From Bryopsis sp. KO-2023 (lineage: Eukaryota; Chlorophyta; Ulvophyceae; Bryopsidales; Bryopsidaceae), in the NCBI GenBank assembly GCA_030272585.1, contig BSYQ01000001.1, positions 1,612,001 through 1,676,000 of the forward strand: a stretch of DNA of 64,000 bases, in the 5' to 3' direction. Below the pieces are notes generated by a model. It made no database searches. It saw only the letters and a list, made by a program, of their open reading frames with translations, and had not been told where the DNA came from. The translations under genes were made by a program, and so were the position numbers. Positions 32,936-42,124 of the stretch are shown piece after piece. Position 1 is the first letter of the stretch, and every line of letters starts with the position of its first letter.

Positions 32936-33730
32936 TCACGAACGAAGTCGCCTACTTCGACGCACTTGTTTCAGGGGAACCAACGTTGGTTTCTTATATT
33001 CCTCAATCATATCCCGAGCATTCTCCAGATTTGCTTCGGGCTCCCATGAGTTATGCTCATGCGAGTATCCCAACCACTTCACCAAGTATTGCGGGATTAC
33101 TCGTCGACCTGTCTTTACCTCTCGGTAGTCGAGGAGTTTCTCAACCTCAAACTCAAGCTCACCCTCAATCTCAACTGGAGGTGGCGGAGATTGTGTCCTA
33201 CCATGCTTCCAATACCTCTTCAGAAGTGAAGCATGAAAGACCGGGTGGATCGGAAGTGACTCAGGCAGTTCCAGCCGGAATGCAACCTGTTCGGCCATCG
33301 ACCTTCGCTTTTGGACACCTTCCAAAACGCGGAAAGGACCCAACCATCGTGGCAACAACTTCCTCCTGCCGGGATGTTTCAGTTTAATATGTCTAGCATC
33401 CAGCAAGACCATATCTCCCACTTGAACATCTACCGGACGTCTGCGCGCATCAGCATAAGATTTCATCCTTTGCTGAGCCGCTTCCAAACACCGCTTTGCC
33501 CTGACAATCGCCTCGCGAATGTCCTCAGTCATCTTCTTCACCGCCGGTACCCCCACTTGGGTTGTACTCGTCCCACCTTGATCACCTGATCCGCTGGTGG
33601 GGAGTTGCACCGTCAACGGCGAAACCAACTGTTTAGAACCTCTCCTGCGCGACCTTGTCGCCAAAAGAAGCCCCCTGGACAGCCCCTTGAAGTCCTTTAA
33701 CCCTCCAACCCCATGGGTCCCATCAACCAC
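32936..33730 (-). CDS. Integrase-tail/chromodomain protein, F unit 3
   Basis: Third identical 264-codon frame, starting in the 5'-terminal LTR 4. This is the unit that the 5' LTR of a normally integrated element would express. Confidence 0.7.
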   Translation of the reverse strand: MVDGTHGVGGLKDFKGLSRGLLLATRSRRRGSKQLVSPLTVQLPTSGSGDQGGTSTTQVGVPAVKKMTEDIREAIVRAKRCLEAAQQRMKSYADARRRPVDVQVGDMVLLDARHIKLKHPGRRKLLPRWLGPFRVLEGVQKRRSMAEQVAFRLELPESLPIHPVFHASLLKRYWKHGRTQSPPPPVEIEGELEFEVEKLLDYREVKTGRRVIPQYLVKWLGYSHEHNSWEPEANLENARDMIEEYKKPTLVPLKQVRRSRRLRS

Positions 33731-33869
33731 GTGGAGGAACCTAGCAAGCTAGGCGGACACCCTGTCCAGTCACATCACCCATCAGGGGGATGTGACATCG
33801 ACCACCCACTACACCACGCCACCCACGTGGCTAGTGGAGGCGGCACACTCAGGCAAGGAGGGCATAACA
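33630..33869 (-). repeat. LTR 4 of F (5'-terminal)
   Basis: Same 240-bp sequence, ending at the right ACAAA duplication. Beyond it gag of E resumes. An open plus-strand frame runs through this LTR into gag of E (33713-35311), so a fused start is possible but probably accidental. Confidence 0.9.
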
Positions 33870-33874
33870 ACAAA

Positions 33875-35311
33875 GCAGGACAGAACGTGGAGAAACTGGT
33901 GAATAAGCATGGCGACGAGTTCGCAAAGGTTCACAAAGCAGGCTTGGCAGTCGAAAAACTGGCGAATAAACATGGAGAGTCCTTACAGAAACTGTCGAAA
34001 GCGGTCGGCAAGCTCGATGAAGCGGGAGCCGGGCTACAGGACAAGGTCAAAGCTGTAAAGGAGAAAGTTGCTGAGCTTGGAACCACGAACGAAACCAGAC
34101 ATGTCGAGACTACCGGAAAACTGGAGTTGTTGGAAAAATCGGCGGGCGAGATCCGCGCGGACATGCTGAAAGTTCGACAGGGAGGCACGAAACTGGAACA
34201 GAAGGTGTCAAAAGTGAGCCTCGAAAGCCAAGCGAACCACCAGAAGCTTATGCAGAAGTTGGACGAACTGACGCTGAGCCAAACCCTACGAGAAACCCAG
34301 GCGATGGAGTTTCGGACGGAGACGGACACGAAGTTTACCACGGTGCTGGCAACGATGACGGAACTTACGGAACAGCAGTCGACGGCGCAGTCTGCTGCAG
34401 GTCATACACTGGAAGCAGGCTCAGGCCTGCACAAGAAACTATTGGACCTGCAAGAACAAATGGCGAACCAGAAGCTTGAACTGCAGGCATCGTTACTGTC
34501 AGCAAAACACGAAATGGAAGAAAGGATACGGCAAGCAAGAACAACGGCGGGAGCAACGAGTGGAGGCTCCGCTGCAGGGCCGTCGATACCTGATGCGTGG
34601 AACTTCGCGCCTATACGGCTGGGGAATCCTCCTCAGTTCTTCGGAAAAACCGGAGAAGGAGCTTCAGACTGGGTGGAGAGCATGGAAACCTATTTTGTGG
34701 CGTCCGGGTGTCCGGTTGGAAAACGGGCACTGCTGGCGTCAACGGTGTTGAGAGGAGCTGCACAAGAGTGGTACACGGTGAAGAAAGCGTCAAACCCGAT
34801 GGTGATGGCGAGCTGGGATGTGCTGGGGCAGGAGCTTATCGAATACTTCGACCCCTTTGATAAGGCAGAGACGGCCAGAGACCAGCTATTCAGGCTAACG
34901 CACAAGAAGGGCACGCTCAGGGAGCACATCTCTCTGTTTTCCAAACTCTTGATCAAGACTCCAACTATGGCAACGGAAGACAAAATACATCTCTTCACGC
35001 ACAGCCTACAGGCGAAGATAAAATCTCACGTCTTCTTAAACCGTCCTCAGACATTCGACGAGGCTGTTCAGTTGGCACTGCAAGCAGACCGGGCTACAGG
35101 CCGAGCAGGAAATGAGCAGACTCCTTGGTACCCAAAACAAAACCGGCAGTATGACGATAAGATGGAGATTGGCGCAGTGTCAGGAGAGAAGTGGAACCAG
35201 TCGTCACCCAAGAAAGGGAAATGTCATAACTGCGGAAAGTTCGGGCATTTCGCGAGAGAATGTCGATCGAAGAAGAAGGGTGGCCAAAACAAGTCGTCGG
35301 GAAACGAGTAG
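33875..35311 (+). CDS. gag: gag of element E, main part (coiled coil-capsid-CCHC)
   Basis: Continues the frame of 28983-29114. About 200 residues of repeated coiled coil (repeats of the type EKLVNKHGDEF, EKLANKHGESL), then a Ty3-type capsid (FFGKTGEGASDWVESMETYF, WDVLGQELIEYFDPFDKAE, about 34600-35080) and one zinc knuckle CHNCGKFGHFARECRS (35223-35270), a Lys-rich end and stop TAG at 35309-35311. The joined gag is 522 codons, no Gly-rich linker, unlike gag of C and D. Just before the stop is the GGGAAAC frameshift site into pol. Confidence 0.92.
   Translation, partial: AGQNVEKLVNKHGDEFAKVHKAGLAVEKLANKHGESLQKLSKAVGKLDEAGAGLQDKVKAVKEKVAELGTTNETRHVETTGKLELLEKSAGEIRADMLKVRQGGTKLEQKVSKVSLESQANHQKLMQKLDELTLSQTLRETQAMEFRTETDTKFTTVLATMTELTEQQSTAQSAAGHTLEAGSGLHKKLLDLQEQMANQKLELQASLLSAKHEMEERIRQARTTAGATSGGSAAGPSIPDAWNFAPIRLGNPPQFFGKTGEGASDWVESMETYFVASGCPVGKRALLASTVLRGAAQEWYTVKKASNPMVMASWDVLGQELIEYFDPFDKAETARDQLFRLTHKKGTLREHISLFSKLLIKTPTMATEDKIHLFTHSLQAKIKSHVFLNRPQTFDEAVQLALQADRATGRAGNEQTPWYPKQNRQYDDKMEIGAVSGEKWNQSSPKKGKCHNCGKFGHFARECRSKKKGGQNKSSGNE
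35299..35305 (+). promoter_or_regulatory. -1 ribosomal frameshift site GGGAAAC between gag and pol of E
   Basis: In the gag frame the bases read G GGA AAC, the X XXY YYZ form, two codons before the gag stop. The pol frame is -1 relative to gag and is open across this point. A GC-rich tract that can pair (GGCCT at 35312-35316 with AGGCC at about 35326-35330, and CCTCC with GGAGG further on) begins about six bases downstream, as expected for a stimulatory stem or pseudoknot. Confidence 0.8.
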
Positions 35312-38300
35312 GGCCTCCCTGGACCAGGCCAGGAGGGGCGTCAAAGAAACCTGGACATGCAAATGTGATGTCGGAAATGTCGTCGGAAAGTCGTCAGAAT
35401 GGTTCTCAAGACAAGGAAGGATTACAAGGAAATCAGAGGAATGTCAGTGATGGGAAGGTGCTAGTGGTTGATAAGGTTGAAGGGGGAACATCTAAAGGAT
35501 CTCCTGAGAATGGTGCTCAGGCAAAGGCAGGATCCAGATGTAAATCATCTTCATCTTATTTGAGAAGGTTTGGGGGAGGGAAGCTTGCCAGATCCAGTAC
35601 CTCAGATTCGAGGCCTGGCAAAGGGGATCCGGTCAGCAACAAAGCTAAGGGATCCATCCCCACAGTGTTGGGACAATCCATACAGAAAACCCCTGAGATG
35701 GAAGGGATAACAAAGGACAGTCTACAGTCCTCCCCTCCAAAAGGATCAGTGGTGATGCAGAAACAGATACAGACAATCAAGGAATCCATCTCTAAGCCCA
35801 GGGAGGTTCTCACAGCCTCAGGAGTATGGAAATCCATACATGCAAAAGAGGAATCACAAGGGAATCATGGGATTCACAAGCAAGTCAGATTCTCATCACC
35901 AACTGAGAAACATTGTCCAACACCAAACCAGGATACAGAGGAGAAAATGGTGACAGGGAAATTGGGATCAGTGGGTCAAGGAGACCTGGGATCCACCCTG
36001 CTATATGTGCCTGGAAAATTGAAAACACAGACAGTCAAATGTCTTATTGACAGTGGAGCTACTGGTGATTTTATGGATGTCATCACTGCCCAAGAGAATG
36101 CATTGAAAATCCTTCAAAACGAACATCTATCAGTGGAGTTAGCTGATGGATCCAGAATCCTGCTAAAGGAGAAAGCACTGATCAGACTCAGATTGGGTCC
36201 ATGGGTGATTAAGAGGACCTTCTGGATGGTACCAAACCTAAAGCACAAGATCATACTGGGAAAGGCTTGGCTGGTTGACCACAATCCACACATTGACTGG
36301 AGGAGTCATGTGATCACCATCTGCAAGCCTAACAAAGTCCCAATCAAGCTACAAGGATTCCATCCAAAGGTAGCAGCAGTCCAGGATCCACAAGAGATCA
36401 ATCTCCTCTCAGCCAGTGAAGCTAAGAAATGTTTGAAGAACAGAGATGGAGAGGCTTACCTGGTGCTGGTCAGGAAAGTTCAGGATCCCCAGGAATCAGG
36501 GGAAATCAATGCAGCCAAGCAAATCAGGAATCCTGGTGAAGCAAAGGCAGTCAAGGGTACAGAGGATGGTACAGATGCTAATTTCAAGAGCATGGTTGAT
36601 GGACTGGATGATGAGCTACAAGAGCTGAAGGATGTCCTGAATGACTATAAGGATGTCTTCCCAATGGATTTACCAGACCATCTACCACCTCACAGACCAT
36701 GGGATATGAAGATCCCATTGAAGGATGACACTAAACCAGTGTTTGGCCCACTCTACAAGCAATCCCCAAAAGAATTGGATGCCTTAAGGGAGCAATTGGA
36801 CTATTTACTGGAGAAAGGAATGATTAGACCAAGCCACAGCAATTTTGGAGCACCTGTACTCTTTGTCCCCAAACCTGGAGGGGCATTGAGATTCTGTGTG
36901 GACTACAGAGCCTTGAACAGGGCCACCAAGATTACCCAATTCCCCATTCCTAGAATGGATGAGATGTTGGACAGGCTGGGGCATGCAAGCTACTTCAGTA
37001 AGGTGGACCTAAGGGCAGGCTTTTGGCAGTTAAGGATGGCTCCTGGGGAGGAGGGAAAGACTGCATTCAGAACAAAATATGGACAGTATGAATTTTTGGT
37101 AATGCCAATGGGGCTGAGTGGATCTCCTGGACATTTCATGTCCATGATGAATGAGATCCTGGCTCCTTATATTGACAAATTTGTCCAAGTGTTTTTGGAT
37201 GACATCCTAATCTATTCTTCCACACCTGAAGAACATGCAAGACACATGAAGCTGGTGCTGGAAGCCCTCAGGAAGCATCAACTGTATGCAAAATTGGTCA
37301 AGTCTGCAGTAGGGAAAAAGGAGGTGGATTTTCTGGGTACTTGGGTCACTCACCAAGGAGTTCAGCCCATGGCTGACAAGCTGGATGCTATCAAACAGTG
37401 GCCTACACCCTCAAATGTCCATGATGTCAGAAGTTTCCTTGGCTTGTGCTGCTTCTACAGAAGATTTGTGGCCAATTTCAGTGGAAAAGCTGCTGCACTG
37501 ACCAACCTGACCAAGGGAAACCAACAGTTTATATGGGGAGATGAGGAAAAACAAGCATTTGTAGATCTCAAGGAGGCATTGTGCTCAGCACCTGTCCTGA
37601 TCCATCCAAGGGAAGAGTGGCCCTGGATTGTGGCTACTGATGGCAGTCAAACAGGAGTGGGGGGAGTGCTAATGCAGGAGGGACCAGATGGACTACATCC
37701 TGTGGCTTTTGAATCCCACAAGCTGACAGATGCTGAGTCCAGGTACCCCATTCATGAGATTGAGCTGTTGGGAATTGTACATTGCTTGAAGAAGTGGAGA
37801 GCATATCTGGAAGGAAGGGAATTTGTCCTCAGGACTGACAACCAGTCATTAATTTGGCTGGATTCACAACAACATCTGAGCAGAAGACAAGCCAGATGGG
37901 TGGAGTTCCTAGCTCCCTTCAGGTTCAAGACTGTGCATATCCCAGGAAAAGATAATGTGGTGGCTGATGCCCTTTCTAGATGTCCACATCCAGTGGATCC
38001 AAGGGATTCTGGAAGTAGAGGGGGAGATTTGAAGGCATCTGCACCAAATGGCACAACCAAAACTCTTGTGAAGCATGATGGCAAGGTTCAGAGGTACCAA
38101 GGCTTGGGGGCCTGGGGAGAGAATCATCCACAGGATCTTGTGTTTGATGAACAACCAGGAGAGCCATTGGGTTCCAGATTGGTGAAGGTTACTGGATGCC
38201 AAACTGGAAAGCTGCCTGAGAGACTGAAAACAGATGTGATGCCAAATGATGCAAGAGGAGGTACCAACAGGGGTACTGTAAATGAATTGTCAAGATCTGA

Positions 38301-39858
38301 TGAACAAATCAATGCACTGGAGAAGTCATCCATGGAACCTATGGCTCAAGGGAGTCCACAAGAGGTTGCTGATGCCCAGAAGAATGATGCACATTGCAAA
38401 GAAATCCTGAAGAGATTGGATTCTGACATCCAGACCCAAAGGGTGTTCAAGATGTCTGCTGATGGAGTTCTACAGACTGTGGAAGGGAAGATTGTTGTGC
38501 CACAGAGTCTAAAAGCAATGGTGATGAAGGAAGGGCATGATAGTCTGATTGGAGGACACAAAGGGAAGGAGAGAACACTAGCTGTGTTACAACAGCATTT
38601 CTGGTGGAAGAAGATGTCCCAGGAGGTAGCCCAATACTGCAGGAGCTGCCCAGTGTGCCAGAAGACTAAATCATCAACCCAGAAGTTGGCTGGAGACCTA
38701 CAGCCTTTGCAAATTCCCAATAAGAGATGGAGCTCAGTGAGCTTGGATTTAATCACAGGGCTGCCAAGGACATCAAGGGGAAAAGATGCTATAGTGGTAT
38801 TTGTGGACAGGATGTCCAAGATGTCCCACTTTTGTGCCACAGAGGGAACCATTGGAGCTGTAGGGATGGCTAGACTGTTATTTGATGAGGTCTGGAAGCA
38901 TCATGGGATGCCTGTGGATCTAGTGTCTGATAGAGATGCTAGATTCACATCTGAATTGTGGAAGGAGCTAATGAAGCTGGTGGGTACAACACTGAAGATG
39001 TCATCTGCCAGGCATCCACAATCAGATGGCCAAACAGAAAGATTAAACAGGATCCTGGAAGAAAGCTTGAGAGCCTATGTCAGCCATGCCCAAACAGATT
39101 GGGATTTAAAATTGAGTGCAGCTGAGTTTGTGTACAACCAAGGGAAGCAGTCAAGTACTGGGTATAGCCCATTTTACTTGAACTCTGGAGAGGAACCTTT
39201 GGTGCCTGCAGCCTTGTTGGGGAGAAAGAAGATTGAGACACCCATCAGAGGTGTGGATGAGATTTTGAATGACCTGAAGATGGATGTGGAGGTGGCCAAA
39301 ACATGCATTGCCAGAGCTCAGAACAGACAGAAGCAGAATGCTGACAAACACAGAAGAATAGATGAGTTCAAGGTGGATGACATGGTCCTCCTCAGTACCA
39401 AAGATTTGAAGCTGGCTGGGGACAGATGCAAGAAGCTTGGACCCAAATATGTGGGGCCATTCAGAGTGCTAAAGAGAGTGGGTCAGGTGGCCTATGAACT
39501 GGAAGTCCCACAGCAGTGGAGTCTGCATCCAGTGTTCCACATCTCCAAGCTGAGAAGATTTCACCAGGATGGACAGTATGGGGAAAGGGAACCCAACCCA
39601 GTTCCACCTGAAATCATTGATGGAAACACAGAGTTCCATGTGGAGAAAATATTGGATCACAGAGAGGTCAAGAGAGGCAGAGGCAGGGGGAGAATTGCAA
39701 GAGAATTCTTAATCAGATGGCAAGGATATGACAGGGGCCATGATAGCTGGGAGCCTATCAGGAACCTGGAAAACTGTCCTGACATAGCAGCATCATACTT
39801 CCAGCAGAAGCACTTGGAAGCAACAGAGCAGGAGAAGAGAGTTTGGAGGTGGAGATAA
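35306..39858 (+). CDS. pol: pol polyprotein of element E
   Basis: The frame is open from 35260, but the useful start is the frameshift at 35305. A Ser/Lys/Gly-rich linker of about 230 residues is followed by the protease (IDSGATGDF, about 36047), RT with FLDD (about 37192-37203), RNase H (TDGSQTGVGGVLM, about 37636), a long linker between RNase H and integrase (about 37980-38340), the integrase zinc finger ending CPVCQ (about 38660), core (SDRDARF near 38927; DGQTERLNRILEESL near 39026), SH3-like tail (GPKYVGPFRVLKRV, WSLHPVFHISKLRRF) and chromodomain (FHVEKILDHRE, FLIRWQGY, SWEPIRNL, about 39630-39800). No stops. Codon use is rich in GGA, CCA and TGG-type codons, giving a different feel from A and D. 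Looks functional. Confidence 0.95.
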
Positions 39859-40178
39859 GAGGACTTCATGAGTTGAAGAGTGAGTAAATGAAAGATATTC
39901 CTGCAGAGATATGGGAATGAGAAAGGAATTTCAGTCTATGACTGTTGGGGGTTCAGGGGAGTTGGTGTTAGTGCTGAGGCCAGGTCAGCTGTTTTCTTTT
40001 CTACTGTCTTTGGGATGGTCTTTCAGATGGGGCTTTTCCTTTTTGCTTTTTGGGAGGTCTTTGGGATTTTTCCTTCTTGCTTTTGGGGGAGGGCTCTATT
40101 CTTTCTTGCTGGATTTCTGTATGTGCTATTTGGTGACCTTAGGTCTGGGGGCCAGATCTCTAAGGTCAGGGGGAGTCT
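39859..40178 (+). other. 3' untranslated region and polypurine tract of E
   Basis: About 320 bp of T- and G-rich sequence with no gene. It ends in AAGGTCAGGGGGAG immediately before the 3' LTR. Confidence 0.6.
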
Positions 40179-40540
40179 TGTGACAGTTTACAAAGGGAGA
40201 GGTGGGATTCGATCCCTAAACCTCTCAGTGTCGAGTATAGTAACGGTCGCAAGTGCGAACCATGTGCTACGGTTGTCATGTCGGTTAGGTCGGTTATGTA
40301 GCCGCCTGATCCATGACGTAATGAGTGAGGTGTGATGGAACGGATGACTGTATGTGTGACTATATCCGGACGGTGTAGTCCGGGGTCACGTGAATGGAAG
40401 TTACAGCCAGTTACGGTTGTGACCGTTGACGGGATTCGAACCCGGGTCAACGGTTGGCCAGTCTTAAGGCTCTAGGTCTTTGGACCAGGTGTTCGTGTTT
40501 GTAAACGTTCTATTGTCTTATAACCCCGCGTCTCTTTACA
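40179..40540 (+). repeat. 3' LTR of element E
   Basis: 362 bp; about six substitutions from the 5' LTR (for example A/G near 40203, G/A near 40218, A/G near 40267). Followed by the CACTT duplication. Confidence 0.95.
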
Positions 40541-42124
40541 CACTTGCGTCGGGAAATCGCATCATCCCGCATGATCCCGCACGAAACCAAAAACGTCAGG
40601 AGGAAAAATGTAAAATCTGTGTAATCCAGCGACCCGTTCTCACTAATCATGGTCAATCAACTTTCCGATACGTGCGCTTGAATCGATCTCGCCAGGTCCT
40701 TGCGTTACGTAGCTCGCTCCTCTTTCTGGGTGTAAAGAGTCGACGGGAGTTCGAACCCGGCAAGTTCTAAGGACCGACCCCCCGAGTACCTTGCACTCCC
40801 GTTTCGACGGCCATAGTGAGCCCATTAGGAACAAGGCGAGAGGCTATAATCACCCGGTGGGGTTAGCCGTCAAAAAGGTTCCGGGCGAATGATCTATAAT
40901 TGGGGATAGGAAACGCGGGGTCCTTCCAAACGTCCCGGCCCTTCGGAGGGGCACCCTTGTGGTGTGGTGGTTCGAACCCACCCCGAGATAATTCACGAGT
41001 TCGTTTGTTTTTCTTTGTTCTAAAAAAAGAAAGGTTTGTGGAAAAAAATTATTTCGCGTGGTCAAGATTTTCTTGGTTTCGTGGAACGGAATGTTTTCTT
41101 CCCGTGCTTTGTTATCCTTATGCTTTTTGAAAAGACGATAAAAATGTCGAGTTCTTTAAGCCTCGACCGCTTTTCTATGAGGTGACCTTAATTTTTCGGG
41201 TTTACAGGACAGAATGCAACGGACTGACAAAAAAAAAATAGCCACCCAGTATCAAAACATTTGGCTACGTTATTTGCAAACGTCTCTGGAGAGAAAGATG
41301 CCCAAATCAAGAGTTTGCAAGATGCCCTAGGTGTGATGCGGGATATGGAAGCCAGGAAACCAAAGAAAACAGAGACCATCAAGACAAAAAAGTCCGTCAT
41401 ACACACAAAGGCAGAAAACTTTCGAATTTCCTCTATTAAACATAAGCACATATTTTCTCCCATAATTCTGATCAAAAGTCAGAGGTCAAACTCTTCCTTG
41501 GATGCTCTTCACTTTGTCTTGGAACATGCACACATTCTGGACTGAACAAAAAATTACAAGACAATACACCTACTAGTCCGTTCCCCGCCGCTTTCAATTT
41601 CTGTACAAACGTGTTCTAATCAACCACATGCTGATCACCCAGGAGTCCATGTTGTGAGTGACCTCAACGTTTGATTTGTTAACTCCAACCAATTACTAAT
41701 ATAACGTCATAATGCCACCATGGACGCTGCAACAGGGTGAATTCTATCAAAAAGAAAAAATCTAAGGCAATTTCAATGACGGGCGGCTGTGCTCCTTTTG
41801 TTTGACAGACTCAATCTCGACCCCAGGAGCTGCCCCAAAATCTTCAAACACAAACCAGACAAGAAGTTTGTTCAGGACACTTCGAATTTGAATGTATAGC
41901 AAAAGGGGAAAAAATATCCACTGGAACCTGATACTTGTATCTAGTTTTTGGTGGTGGTGTGGTATATTAACAGGACCCAGTTGGGTGAGTCGTATATTGC
42001 AAAATTTGGATTTTTTTAACCCTGGTGGAAGTAATGTCGAGTCTCAACTCAAAATGCATAGATTCAAGGTGACAAAAACAAACACCAAAAAACATGAAAC
42101 ATGATATTGAAAAAAAAGGGTTAC
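40541..42124. other. Flank of E and 3' region of SMC5
   Basis: No retroelement or complete gene is seen. Two TTCGAACCC Pol III B-box-like motifs occur (40748-40758 and 40969-40979). A good minus-strand acceptor (TTTTTTGTTCAG, near 41545) followed by a short open frame and a stop could be the last exon of SMC5. The rest is AT-rich. Confidence 0.4.

Larger units (their letters stand above)
29115..33869 (-). mobile_element. Element F: tandem trimer of a deleted LTR element (LTR-int x3 + LTR)
   Basis: Four 240-bp TG...CA blocks alternate with three 1265-bp internal segments (period 1505 bp, total 4755 bp). One pair of 5-bp duplications, ACAAA (29110-29114 and 33870-33874), bounds the whole array, so it sits in gag of E as a single insertion. 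Each internal segment on the minus strand runs from a primer-site-like TGGTTTCG two bases after the LTR, straight into the integrase tail and chromodomain, to a polypurine tract (CATCGGAGGGGGAGGA) next to the following LTR. Gag, protease, RT, RNase H and integrase core are missing. Units look identical except for the base at 29355 (G, where the other two internal copies have A). Confidence 0.92.
28529..40540 (+). mobile_element. Element E: complete Ty3/gypsy chromovirus, gag split by element F
   Basis: Two 362-bp LTRs (28529-28890 and 40179-40540), flanked by the duplication CACTT (28524-28528 and 40541-40545). Primer-binding site is at 28893-28904; polypurine tract AAGGTCAGGGGGAG is just before the 3' LTR. 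Gag, a -1 frameshift site, then pol. With F and one copy of its ACAAA duplication removed, gag is a continuous 522-codon frame. The LTRs differ at about six sites that I counted, so E is older than C and D. Confidence 0.95.

Noticed and set aside
29976..33589. Repeated plus-strand frames of 133, 92, 88 and 85 codons within element F
   Set aside because: They are antisense to the chromodomain ORF or lie in LTR and 3' non-coding sequence; they repeat only because the unit repeats.
29115..33869. CRISPR-like or satellite array
   Set aside because: The 1505-bp period consists of LTRs, primer-site-like and polypurine sequences, with a 5-bp target duplication: a retroelement array.
40680..40780. 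A tRNA gene around GGGAGTTCGAACCCGG
   Set aside because: The T-arm stem does not pair over five bases and I could not draw a full cloverleaf; kept only as a low-interest B-box cluster.
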